Origin: CAWCKS01 sp963796195
Lineage (GTDB): Bacteria; Pseudomonadota; Alphaproteobacteria; Rhizobiales; Xanthobacteraceae
Direction: 5' to 3'
Length of the DNA: 64,000 nt
Assembly (NCBI GenBank): GCA_963796195.1
Contig: CAWCKS010000014.1
Coordinates: 1,214,171-1,278,170 of the forward strand
How positions within the stretch are numbered: position 1 is the stretch's first letter; every line of letters starts with the position of its first letter. The notes under the pieces were generated by a model. That model ran no database searches. It had not been told where the DNA came from and saw only the letters and a program-made list of their open reading frames with translations. Below are positions 32,752 to 43,161 of the stretch, in pieces. Both the position numbers and the translations under genes were made by a program.

Positions 32752-34032
32752 TCACGCATCAAGCACGATGTCTTCGGTCGGATGCGCGATACACAGCAAC
32801 GCCGAGCCAGGAGCGGGATTGCTGGCTGGCCTGACCAGATAGTTCACCGTACCACGCTTCACGGCAGTGACACAGGTACCGCAATTACCTGCTCGGCACC
32901 CTGAATTGATCCGGACACCATTGGCCTCGGCCAGTTCCAATAACGATCCCGCCTCTTTCGTCCACATTAGAGATCGGCGCGAACGCGCAAGTTCGACTTT
33001 GAAGCCCGGGCTCGCGGTTTGGCCATCCGATTCCTGCTTCTGGACCTTCTTGACCGATGCAGGACCGAACGCCTCGAAATGGATGTCCGCCTCGGGCACA
33101 CCCCAGCCGACCAGCGCTTTGACGGTGGCTTCCATCATAGGTGGTGGACCGCAAATGTAGAATTCGTAGTTCGACGTTTTCAAATACCGTTTGAGCACGT
33201 CGATGCTGAGAAATCCCTTGCAGTCGTAGTCCTCCCCTTCGATGCAGTGTTCGGTCGGCTCGGAATACAGCGTGACCGCGTGAAATTGCTGCCTGTTCTT
33301 GTTGACGACATCCTGAATTTCTTCGCGCAATGCGATGTCATTGCCGTTTCTGACCGCCAAGAAGAACCAGGCTGTGCGCCTGCTACCGGTATCGCCGAGC
33401 CACTTAAACATTGACAAAACGGGCGTAATGCCAATTCCGCCCGCAATGAAAACGGCGGGGCGCTCCGATACAATATCGAGATTGAAGCCACCCGCCGGCG
33501 CCCGGACGTCGACGATATCGCCCTCTTTCAGGCTGTTGTGAAAATAGCTTGAGGACAGACCGGGAGGGACGTCAGGCGCTGCCTTCGGCGGCGGCGGAAT
33601 GCGCCTGATGCTAACCCGATAGCTGCCGCGCACCAGCGGGCTGTCTGACAGGGAATAGCACCGAACAACCGGGATCGGGTGGTCAGGCACATTGAGTTCG
33701 AACGTGAGGAATTGTCCCGGCATGAACGGCGGCAATGCGCCACCGTCGTGTGGCTCCAGATAGAAGGAGCAAACATCTTTTGCGCGATTCTCGAACTTTC
33801 GCCTGACCACCCGGAATTTTCGCTTTCCCGACCAAGTCAACTCCGTGTGATCGCGAGAAGCTTCCGCGCGCCGGATCAAGAGATCCGTCTGCGCAGTGAA
33901 GGCGGCGAGCCTCCGTCGGTCCAGCCGACGCCTGCGAACGGCATGGCCGGCCTCGGCGTACAATGCAATGCCGGCCTGCAGCAGCACCGCCCCGACGATC
34001 AAGACGCCGAAGAACTGGAATACCAGAGCCAC
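32752..34032 (-). CDS. membrane-anchored FAD/NAD(P)H oxidoreductase with C-terminal 2Fe-2S ferredoxin
   Basis: The 426-residue protein has an N-terminal membrane helix (MALVFQFFGVLIVGAVLLQA), then a ferredoxin-reductase module. FAD binding is shown by RCYSLSDSP, NAD(P) binding by FIAGGIGITPVLSM and YICGPPPMME. A plant-type 2Fe-2S domain has Cys379, Cys384 and Cys387 (CRAGNCGTC) plus Cys414. This is the layout of Hcp reductase and of oxygenase reductases. It would bring NAD(P)H electrons to the cytochrome chain or take them from it. It lies between the outer-membrane protein and the tetraheme cytochrome on the same strand, within the operon. The frame is intact. Confidence 0.9.
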   Translation of the reverse strand: MALVFQFFGVLIVGAVLLQAGIALYAEAGHAVRRRRLDRRRLAAFTAQTDLLIRRAEASRDHTELTWSGKRKFRVVRRKFENRAKDVCSFYLEPHDGGALPPFMPGQFLTFELNVPDHPIPVVRCYSLSDSPLVRGSYRVSIRRIPPPPKAAPDVPPGLSSSYFHNSLKEGDIVDVRAPAGGFNLDIVSERPAVFIAGGIGITPVLSMFKWLGDTGSRRTAWFFLAVRNGNDIALREEIQDVVNKNRQQFHAVTLYSEPTEHCIEGEDYDCKGFLSIDVLKRYLKTSNYEFYICGPPPMMEATVKALVGWGVPEADIHFEAFGPASVKKVQKQESDGQTASPGFKVELARSRRSLMWTKEAGSLLELAEANGVRINSGCRAGNCGTCVTAVKRGTVNYLVRPASNPAPGSALLCIAHPTEDIVLDA

Positions 34033-34074
34033 TGGATGCTGCCTTTCGGAATGATCGGGCCCCCCAACGGAAAG

Positions 34075-35620
34075 TCAAAAGCGCGTTGTCGTGCCGACGG
34101 CACCACCATATCCGAAGCGCCCTCCGTCTGGATGGTCTAGCACGAAGGCATTGAGCTGGACACTGGTCCTGCTCGTGACCGCCTGTACGTACTGGCCGCC
34201 GAGCGCGACCACGCTCAGCCTTTCGTTGTTATAAACTTCCTTGCCTCCGAGCTCGAGCGTCAGCTGCCGTCTTGGACCGAAGAACATTTGATAGCCGAGC
34301 ACTCCGCCGACGGCATGGTCTGCACTGGCGTCAACTGCCGAGGGCGCCAAACCAGGAACAATTGGAGAGAACAGAATGCCGATCCGCTCCAGCGGACCGG
34401 GGACCTGCGCGCTGCGGGCAGCGGAGGTGTAGTTCCCTGCGGTTGCGAAGAAATTGGCATACATAAGATCCGTCTTACCCGGCACTGTCCGGGAAATCTC
34501 GGCCGTAAACAGGGCCCCGTTATCGACCGCCGGCCCTCTGCCATCGAGGGCGGTCGACGTGTTGACGCGGAACGCTGTATCGATATCACCGAAGCGTTGC
34601 GTCGCGGAGCCACCCCAATAGAAGCCCGAACCGCCCCTTCGGACGCCAGCCCAGTCTCTCGGATTGTCGCTCGTGACGACGGCCATATCGAAAGTAAAGG
34701 TGGACTTGCGCGTATCCATCTCAGTGAAGACGCCATAGAGATAGGCGGTAGGATCGGGAAGCGTGTCGCCGCGTCTGATATCGGCCCAACCGAATAATCC
34801 GGTGATGCGCAGGTTCGTCGTCAGCCCCGGTATCTGGATCGTGTCTTTGGTAATTCCCAACGCCTGGATGTTGTCGTTGATCATGACCCCGTCTTGGAAG
34901 AAGATCTGCTGCTTACCGACGGCAAAGCCGTAATCAAGACCAAGTCGGTCATCGGGATCGATCCAGGGAAACAGCTGGCGCGTATCGCCTTCGAAGAACA
35001 GGGTCTGGATATTTGGATTGAACGCGTCAACGAACTGCGCGTCACTTCCATCGACATGCAGCACGCCGGTGCCGAGATTGCTTCCTTGAGAGAGGCGTAA
35101 ATCCGATCACCACCCGTTCAGTCGGGGTCAGCTGCAGGTGACCATAGATGTCCGCCCGCGCTGAGACATATTGCCGGCCGGGATCAAGGCCGTTGTTGTA
35201 GAACCCTGCACTGGTCTGGAAATCACCAAACACCCAGAAGGCCGGTTGCCATACCGCTCCTGTCGGGCTCTTGAAGCCGGATATGATGTTGCCAGGGCCG
35301 AGGAACGGCAAATTCCATTCGATGATTGGCGGATTTCGCTCGGGCAGTTCGACGTGTTCCTTCAAAAGCGGCACAGGCTTGTTGCTGAGCCGGCTCTTGC
35401 TGTGGCTCCTAGGATCCGCCTATCGACGCTGTGCCGTTGGCACAAACTCGCCGTTTGGCTTTCTATCCTCCCGATCGGATTCGGGGGCGGCGGTCGCGTG
35501 GTCAACGGCCGCGACGTCTCGGGTCGGCTGCGCGACAGAGTCGGCCGACACCATCGGCGCAGCATGGCTGCTCGCCTGAACCAGCGCGACACCAACAATG
35601 AGCAACCAGCCCGCTCGCAT
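34075..35620 (-). CDS. outer-membrane beta-barrel protein of the cytochrome operon (one frameshift, one in-frame TAG)
   Basis: From 35620 a signal peptide (MRAGWLLIVGVALVQASSHA) leads to a Ser/Asp-rich spacer. The barrel shows alternating strands such as WNLPFLGPGNIISGF, FWVFGDFQTSAGFYN and RLGLDYGFAVGKQQIFF. It ends in TTRF, with the terminal Phe of the outer-membrane insertion signal. A TAG at 35420-35422 interrupts the spacer in frame, and the frame changes near 35090 as one extra base. The product would be 514 residues. No porin family is recognised with certainty. Position between a pentaheme cytochrome and the reductase suggests the porin sleeve of a porin-cytochrome conduit, which is inference. 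If the TAG is real, the gene is broken or restarts at a GTG at 35374. Confidence 0.65.
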
Positions 35621-35643
35621 TGCGCCCAACGTCCCCTGCACGC

Positions 35644-37853
35644 CTACGGCAACTGAACTTCAGCTTTTCGTGTCCACAGAGCGAGGCTTCCATCGACGAT
35701 ATTCTTTGCGATTTCGGCCGGGCTCATCCCGTAGTCGAATCCTCCGTCCTTGATCTGGTCTACCAGATTGATCGGGACCATCTGCACAATGAAGCGCGTC
35801 GTGATCGTGTAGCGCTCGCCGCTCTTCAGTTTGTCCGCAGGAACGCGGTAAGTCGCTGTCCGGCGCCCCAGAGGTTCAATGTTCTGCCTATGCTTGCGAG
35901 CGCCGAGCGGATGTCCGACGAGGGTCGTTGCACGGGTTTCCGGTCGGACAAACGGGAGCACGTCCGCTGAAAGGTTGGTCGGAAGAATCTGCTCACGTTC
36001 GCCGCCGCGAAGCGTGCGCACCAGGAAGATCGACTGCAGACTGAAGAGATCCTCGTCCTCGCGGCAGCTCGCCGTTATGTACATACACCGAGTGCGAGTC
36101 GCGCACATCGCCGTTGGGATCGCGGTCGCCTGAAACATAGACCTTGTTGCCGTGGCTGTCGGTGACGGTGACCTCGAGATAGTATAGCCGCTCGGCATCA
36201 AATCCCGTCGGCACGCCATGACCGAGCGTGGCGTTGATCACGTCGATGGAGAAATCGAGCCCGCTCGGATCGCTCTTGATGATATTGATCTTGTCGCTGA
36301 GGTGGATGCCATTGCGCAAAACCTGCAGGCGCATCTGGCGCACGCGCGCGAGGCGCTCGAACTGGATCTTGAGGATTTCTTGCGCGTCGTACCGTTCATC
36401 GCGCGACTGCCAAGCCGGCGGGAATTTGTAATCCTTCGAGACCGACTTCTCAAATTCGTCGGTGCCCCATCCGGCCTTGTAGTTGAACTGAAGCCATTCA
36501 GCGGGCGTCTTAAACTTTTGTGCTTCGGCATTTTGCGGGAAAATTCCGGGATGGATGACCGAGTAGTCGGGGCCCGCGAATGTATGGTTCGTGAGCCTGC
36601 GATCTCTGGTCGGCACACCGCCAACAATCGCTGCCGGCCCGTAGTCGTAGCCCTGATGGTATACCCTGGACTCGACCCATGTGGCAGTCCTGACAGGTCG
36701 TACCGTTCTCTCTGATCCCCGGCGACGCCTTGAATTCGGCGAAGGCCTGCTCGAGCCTAAATCCATTCAGCAGCGTGACGTCATGACAGCTTCCGCAGAA
36801 TATGCGGCTTCGTGAGGAAGAACGCCTGCTTGACCTCGTGGTGGATCTGGCGGCCCGGGCTGATCTTTGGATGTCGTGACGTGGTACTGCTCCGGCAGGC
36901 TGAGCACCCGCTTGAGTTCGGCACCGCCCCTGGGTCCGTACACCGTTCCATAAATGTCGTCTTGCACCACGGCCATCCGCGCGCTGATCTTGCCATAAGC
37001 CTGGTTGACTCGATGACAGGCGACGCAAGTCAGACCTTCTCGCGAGGCCGGCGTGCGGTTGAGATTGGAGCCGTAGACCGATTCGCTAAGGATTCATTCC
37101 CAGCGGAGTGTGGCAGCGGATGCAGAAATCGCCGTTGGTGCCGCCGGTGTTGATGTTGATCTTGGTCTGCATTGCGTTGAACACAACGCTCACTTGAGCG
37201 TAGGCGTGCTGCGACATCGACCATTCCTCGAATTGCTTGACGTGGCAGACCGCGCACGTGGTCGCCGAGGGATACTTGGTTTCAAGGAACAGCTTCTCGT
37301 GTTCCGCATCCGCCGCCTTCCGCCTGGCCTCGTCGTCTCCGCCGCTTCTTTTTCGCCTCCTCTCGGAATTCCTTGGCAGCGCCAGGAGCAACCTTCAGAG
37401 CGTCCTCGGGAAGTCTTGTCTCCCGGCGTCAACAGATCGCTGCCCCGCTTGGGCGCACTCTGGCGCTGGCGTCAGCAGTTCGTCACCGGCCGGCTTGCCT
37501 GACCCGGACGCGGGGGGCGCAGGAGGATTTGCCGGAGTCAGCAGGTCATCCTTGCTGCCCTGAGCAATCACTCGATCCGGCCGCCCTTTGCTGCGATCAA
37601 CGTCGGCCAGATAGTTTTGCAGCCGACTGATATCGTCGGCGACAGCGGCCACGCGAACCGAGTTGGATGGCGGTTTGCTGCCATTGATTTCGCTCAGGTA
37701 GTTCTGAAGTCGAGCAACGTCGTAATCAGGAAGGGAAGCAGCTGGCGATCGGACTTCGGCCGCAGCTGGCGCCACAGCCAGCAGCAAGGGGCTGGCCAAG
37801 CCGGCAATCAATGCGGCTTCACGCCAAACTCGCCGTCCCGATACGCGAGCCAT
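35644..37853 (-). CDS. secreted pentaheme c-type cytochrome (frame broken eight times)
   Basis: The start at 37853 opens a signal peptide (ARVSGRRVWREAALIAG to VAPAAAE). Two copies of RLQNYLxxxxxSK and three (S/D/E)-(D/E)LLTP motifs follow. Five CxxCH sites come next: TTCAVCHVK, FCIRCHTPL, LTCVACHRV, FCGSCHDVT and TTCQDCHMG. A large C-terminal beta domain (LPTNLSADVLPFV, GERYTITTRFIVQ) resembles cytochrome c554/NrfA-like proteins. Reading needs frame changes near 37440, 37400, 37345, 37085, 36860, 36805, 36690 and 36050. All eight behave as one extra base, and removing eight bases leaves an exact codon multiple (733 residues). I therefore read it as a functional gene with sequence errors, though decay cannot be excluded. 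It is the first gene of the operon. Confidence 0.72.
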
Positions 37854-38470
37854 GATCCAAATACCGACAGCCATATTCGAGCTTCAGGCGGCAATCAACT
37901 TGAAAACAATCCCACGAAGCCCCGACCTCATCCTCCCAAAAATAACGACGCGCTGCAAACAGGATTCTCGCGTCGAATCCCGTGATGCACGTGGTCCGGA
38001 GGATCATGTGCAGATTCTCCATGAGCTGTGTCTGTCCGGCAACAATGGACGCGCTCCGATCTCGGCGAGTCGACGTAATGAGCCGACGAGGCGCACCTGC
38101 CGTGCTCATTCGTGATGCTGTCACTTTCCCGGGCAAGTGCCTTACAAGGCCGCAGCGACACGCGACAATCGTGTTCTGTTGCAGAACGACAACTTGCCGA
38201 GCGATCACGCAGCCGTTTGGTCGCCTCGCGAATATGACGGCCAGCACGCAAGCAAGACCGCCGCTTGCAGGACCCCGGGAAAGCCGCTTAACTCAAGCCA
38301 ATCGATGAGCCGGAGCGTCCGCCAGGCGCCGGAAACTGTTGCGGCCATTGATGATGGGCAGTCGACGCCATGTTGCGTGTCGAATCCGCGGTTGTGATAC
38401 CGAGATTTGCGTTCGCCGATCTCACCGCGAAGCGATCGCGGGACTGCGCACGTTCGCTTGAAGGCGCTCC
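37854..38470. promoter_or_regulatory. divergent intergenic region between cytochrome operon and ccm genes
   Basis: No gene is supported in these 617 bases; the open frames have no recognisable product. No ccmE is found here. Both the leftward cytochrome operon and the rightward ccmI operon must start here, so a shared control region is likely. I found no convincing FNR/CRP palindrome by eye. Confidence 0.45.
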
Positions 38471-40137
38471 ATGACACTTTGGCTCATCTTGGCATTGATG
38501 ACTGTAGCGGCGCTCGCCGCCATCGCTTGGCCGTTCGCTTTTGGTGGCGGACTTGCTTCATCCGGAAGTGATGTCGCGGTCTATAAAGATCAGCTCGTCG
38601 AAATCGACCGCGATCGCGAAGCCGGTTTGATAGGAGCGGCGGATGCCGAGGCGGCCCGTATCGAGGTCTCGCGGCGACTTCTCAGGGTAGCGGAACCTTC
38701 CGGTTCCCCTCAGCCTCCGGCCGAAGCCGGCAGGAAGATAACAATGCGCCGGCTAGCGGTATTAGTGACCGCGATGGTGCTTTTGCCAATTCTTGCCGGC
38801 GGCATGTACTTTCGGCTCGGATCACACGGCGCCGCATCAGTCGAGCCGATTGCCGACCAAGTCTCTGCATCTTCTGATGACGATGCATCGATTAATGCCC
38901 TCATCGTCGAAGTTGAAAAGCATTTGAAAGCAGAGCCGAACGACGGCCACGGCTGGGAGGTCCTTGCTCCAGTTTACATGCGTTTGGGGAGGTACCAGGA
39001 CTCGGCGCGGGCCTGGCAAAACGCCATCTCACGCCTCGGCGACAGCGCCGACCGGGAAGAGAGTCTCGGCGAATCCCTGGTCGCCGCTGCCAACGGCGCC
39101 GTAACGGACCAAGCCAGGGCAGCCTTCGATCGAGCTCTTTCGATCGACGGTACCAGCGTCACTGCACGCTTTTACGTGGGTCTGGCCGCAAAGCAGGATG
39201 GTCGACGCGACGAAGCCGCGAAGATCTGGCGCAATTTAATAGCGGCAGCGCCAGCGGACGCAGACTGGGTTGATTCGGTTCGCGATGCTCTGGCACGGCT
39301 TGACGAACCTTCTGTCGCCGCAACCGACACTGCGTCAGCATCCAATGAGCAGCAGAACGCAATGATCCGGTCGATGGTTGAGCGCTTGTCAGAGCGACTT
39401 AAGGCGAACGGCGACGATCCGGACGGCTGGGTTAGATTGGTGCGTTCCTACAGCGTGCTGGGCGACCGCAACAAGGCCGGCGCCGCGGTGACAGACGCGC
39501 GTCGCGCGCTCGCGTCGGATTTTGACAAATTGGCCCAATTCGAAAAGGGTCTGAAGAGCATTGAAGTTCCTGCAGAACCCGCCCCACGATGGCTGCGACC
39601 CCCGAGCATGACGCAACAATGCAGGCGATGGTCGACAAGCTGGCTGAGCGCCTGAGCACTGGAGGGGGCGATGTCGATAACTGGCTGATGTTGGTGCGCT
39701 CCTACGAAACGCTCGGCGAACGCGACAGGGCAGCGAGCGCTGTCGCGCAGGCACGACACGCCTTTGCTTCTGATCCCGAAAAGCTTTCTCTCTTTGATCA
39801 GCTCTTGCGTTCCACTGACAACGCGTCGAGTTCGCGCTCACCACAGCAAAGCCTGGCTCGGCCCGAAGCCCAAAAACCGGCGGTCGTTGACGCCACCACG
39901 GCCGAACAGCAGATGGCAATGATCAAGGGCATGGTCGATGGACTGGCCGAACGGCTAAAGCAGGATGGCCACGATGTCGACGGATGGATCCGGCTGATGC
40001 GCTCTTATGTCGTACTTGGTCAGCAAGACAAAGCGTCTGCCGCCGGCCAGAGCGCCCGCATCGCCCTGAGCAACGACCCGGAAGCGCTTCGCCATCTTAA
40101 TAGCAGCGCGAAAGAGCTCGGAGTAGACTTGCCGTGA
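38471..40137 (+). CDS. ccmI: cytochrome c maturation protein CcmI/CycH with triplicated C-terminal domain (one frameshift)
   Basis: The N-terminus (MTLWLILALMTVAALAAIAW, then VYKDQLVEIDRDREAGLIG) is typical CcmI: a membrane helix and the E-x-DR-GLI segment, with a second helix near residues 95-115. TPR units follow (HGWEVLAPVYMRLGRYQDSA). CcmI holds apocytochrome c in the periplasm for the heme ligation complex. The C-terminal unit MVERLSERLKANGDDPDGW, ending RSYSVLGDRNKA, occurs three times (about 39360, 39615 and 39915), whereas a single copy is usual. The frame breaks near 39590 as one lost base; corrected length is 555 residues. It precedes ccmF by 30 bases. Confidence 0.88.
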
Positions 40138-40167
40138 GGGCCTCGTGATCAGCAAGAAGGTTGAAGA

Positions 40168-42154
40168 ATGATCCCTGAGATCGGTCTTTACGCGCTCATT
40201 CTCGCGTTGTGCTTGGGGCTCGTGCAATCAACGCTGCCCGTCTTGGGAGCGCGCAGCGATGATTTCTGTGCTGATGGGCGTCGCTGAAATCACGGCTTGT
40301 GCGCAGTTCGCGCTCGTCGCGCTCGCGTTCGGCGCGCTTGTGGCCTGCTTCGTTGGTTCGGACTTTTCGGTCGCTCTCGTCTTCGAAAATTCGCATTCAT
40401 CCATGCCGCTCGATCTACAAAATCAGCGGTGTGTGGGGCAATCACGAAGGCTCGATGCTGCTATGGGTGATGATCCTGGCGGCGTTCGGCGCGTTGGTAG
40501 CCGTGTTCGGAACTGGCATTCCAAACAGCCTGAAGGCGCTAGTGCTTGCGGTCCAATCCTGGATCTCCGTCATTTTCTATCTGTTCATTTTGATCACTTC
40601 GAATCCGTTCCTGCGCGTGCCGCGAGCACAGGTTGAGGGCCGCGACCTCAATCCGATTCTGCAGGACCTGGGTCTCGCCATTCATCCGCCAATGCTCTAC
40701 GTGGGTTACGTCGGATTTTCGATCGCCTTCTCTTTTGCGATCGCGGCCCTCATCCAGGGTCGGGTTGACGCGGCTTGGGCGCGCTGGGCACGTCCGTGGA
40801 TATTGGCGGCATGGACGTTTCTGACTCTCGGCATCGCAATGGGCTCGTACTGGGCCTACTACACGCTCGGTTGGGGCGGATGGTGGGCCTGGGATCCGGT
40901 CGAAAACGCCTCCTTCATGCCTTGGCTTGCCGGGACCGCTCTTCTGCATTCCGCGGTGGTCATGGAGAAACGCGAAGCGTTGAAGGTCTGGACAATTCTC
41001 CTGGCGATCCTCACTTTCTCTCTCTCGCTGCTTGGCACCTTCTTGGTGCGCTCGGGCGTACTCACCTCGGTCCATGCATTCGCAACCGACCCACTGAGAG
41101 GTGTGTTCATCCTCGGCATCTTGGCGCTGGTAATTGGCGGCGCTCTCACGCTCTTCGCCTGGCGTGCACCTCAATTGAAAAAGGGCGGATTGTTCGCGCC
41201 GATTTCTCGTGAGGGCGCGTTGGTGCTGAATAATCTGTTCCTAACTAGCGCGTGTGCAACAGTCCTGATCGGGACGCTGTATCCGTTGGTGCTCGAGACC
41301 GTGACGGGAGCCAAGATCTCTGCGGGCGCTCCTTATTTCAACGCTACATTCGCGCCGATGTTCTTACCGTTGCTTGTTGCGGTATCGTTTGGACCACTCT
41401 TGCCTTGGAAACGTGGAGACCTTGTTGCGGTCAGCCATCGGCTGATGGCAGCATTTATCGTGGGACTGATCGGCATCCTGGCGGTTTATGCGGCTGAAGG
41501 AAGGCCGATCGCCGCGATCTGTACAGCAGCGCTCGGGATCTTCATAGTTGCCGCCTCAGCTAGCAACATCATCGAGCGCGCCGGCCTGTTTCGCGTTCCG
41601 CTTGCCACCGCAATGCAACGCGCAGTGCGTTTACCGCGGTCAGCCTGGGGAACAATGTTTGCCCATGCGGGCCTCGGAATCACGCTGCTCGGGATCGTCG
41701 CCGAATTCGACGTGGGCAACTGAGCGGGTGGCTTCGGTTAAACTCAAGGAACTCGATCGAGATCAGTGGATATGCCCTCACGCTCGCGAGGATCGATGAA
41801 CGAGCCGGTCCAAACTATCTCGAGCAGATCGCAACCTTCGATGTCCGAGAGGGCGGCAGGTCGATAGGCGCGATGCAGCCATCGAAGCGCGCCTTCACGA
41901 ACCGCGAGACAACCAAGACTGAGTCCGCCCTGATGTCCCGCGGGCCGGATCAACTCTATCTTTCGCTTGGCGATGTCGACGCCAATGGCACGGTACAGAT
42001 CCGCCTCTATTACAAACCGCTGGTTTTGCTAATCTGGATCGGCGCCTTGGTCATGGCGTTTGGTGGAGCGTTGTCCCTATCCGATCGTCGCCTCCGCATC
42101 GGCGCGCCCAAGCTGGCAAAGAATCATCCGATCATGCAGGTCACAAAATATTAG
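40168..42154 (+). CDS. ccmF: heme lyase CcmF/CycK (frame broken four times)
   Basis: Multiple membrane helices surround the CcmF heme-handling motif WGGWWAWDPVENASFMPW. ISGVWGNHEGSMLLWV and NPFLRVP are further CcmF hallmarks. The C-terminal periplasmic loop (ERAGPNYLEQIATF) and last helix end at 42154. The frame changes near 40245, 40412, 41715 and 41748, each as one extra base. Removing four gives 660 residues, the normal CcmF length. With CcmH and CcmI it ligates heme to CxxCH sites in the periplasm. The canonical alphaproteobacterial order is ccmI-ccmE-ccmF-ccmH; here ccmE is missing between ccmI and ccmF. Confidence 0.88.
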
Positions 42155-42162
42155 ACCACCTC

Positions 42163-42651
42163 ATGTGGTGTGCTCGCGTAGCGCTAATCTTGATCTTCCT
42201 GCTTTTGTCCGGCAGCGCGCGCGCTGTTCAGCCGGATGAGGTCTTGTCGGACCCTGCGCTCGAAGCGCGAGCTCGCAACGTCTCTGAAGATCTTCGCTGT
42301 CTGGTTTGTCAAAACCAGTCCATTGATGATTTGGCGGCGCCGCTCGCCCGCGACTTGCGTCTCCTGGTGCGCGAGCAACTGAAAGCCGGTCGGACGGATC
42401 AGCAAGTCATCGATTACCTGGTTGAACGCTATGGCGAGTTTGTGCTGCTGCGGCCGCGGTTCGAAGGACAGACCGCCCTGCTTTGGCTGGCGCCGTTTGG
42501 AGTTCTTTTTCTTGGAGCGATCGGATTGGCTGGAAAACTGTGGCGCGACAAGCGCAGCCCCGAGGTAGAGCGTTTGATTGCCGGCGAGCCTGAGCTTACG
42601 GTTGAAGAAAAGCATCGGCTCTTGAAGATAACTGAACTTTACGAAGAGTGA
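42163..42651 (+). CDS. ccmH: cytochrome c maturation thiol reductant CcmH/CycL
   Basis: The 162-residue protein has a signal peptide (to about SARAVQPDE), the redox motif LRCLVCQNQSIDD, the conserved YLVERYGEFVLLRPRF and one C-terminal membrane helix (LLWLAPFGVLFLGAIGLAG). It reduces the CxxC of apocytochromes in the periplasm before heme attachment. It starts eight bases after the ccmF stop and its frame is intact. Position beside the multiheme operon suggests that this ccm set serves these cytochromes, although a second, housekeeping set may exist elsewhere. Confidence 0.95.
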   Translation: MWCARVALILIFLLLSGSARAVQPDEVLSDPALEARARNVSEDLRCLVCQNQSIDDLAAPLARDLRLLVREQLKAGRTDQQVIDYLVERYGEFVLLRPRFEGQTALLWLAPFGVLFLGAIGLAGKLWRDKRSPEVERLIAGEPELTVEEKHRLLKITELYEE

Positions 42652-42719
42652 GGCCATGAGCGGCGCAACTAAGACCAGCAGGCTTCGGCTCGGGAGCTTT
42701 TTCTAGAGGGGAAAACGCG

Positions 42720-42914
42720 ATGGACATTTTGTCGAGTGTTGGCAACGTAATTGAGCGAGCCCTAACCTACGTGGAAACCCACCACTGGATTTTTGGAGTC
42801 CTTGCGATCGGATATATTTTCTATCTTCACGACAAAAGCCTTCATCACCGATTTGACGCGCTCGACAGACGTATCGATGAAGTTATTAAGCGTCTTGCTG
42901 CTGGCCAAATTTAG
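42720..42914 (+). CDS. small single-helix membrane protein of unknown function
   Basis: This 64-residue protein has GAGGGG upstream of the ATG, one hydrophobic helix (HHWIFGVLAIGYIFYLH) and an amphipathic charged C-terminus (RFDALDRRIDEVIKRL). It follows ccmH by 68 bases on the same strand and may be co-transcribed with the ccm genes. No family is recognised; the composition and ribosome site make it a plausible real gene. Confidence 0.5.
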   Translation: MDILSSVGNVIERALTYVETHHWIFGVLAIGYIFYLHDKSLHHRFDALDRRIDEVIKRLAAGQI

Positions 42915-43161
42915 CTCGGCAGCGCGCGCTGCAATCGATCGACGCAGAAGACAAAGCAGGAGTTTTGAGCGGTGCGGCGGTTGAGCGTGCGCCGTGATGG
43001 TTATGTTTGGCAGTCGTGGGCGCAGCCTTTGCGACCGACGGTGGAAAGACACTCTTGTCGAACGACAGGTGGCAATACCGCGTTACTCCGCTTCCCAGGC
43101 GCTGCGCTAAGGGGGGCTCCGCGCCCCCGTCCCTTTGCTCCACCGAGCCAGAAGGGCTTAA

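Noticed and set aside
42995..43105. 37-codon open frame between the small membrane protein and the monooxygenase
   Set aside because: Highly basic composition, no ribosome site and no recognised family.
43112..43128. GGGGGC / GCCCCC hairpin before the FMN monooxygenase
   Set aside because: No T-run follows and the stem is short; it may be chance in GC-rich DNA.
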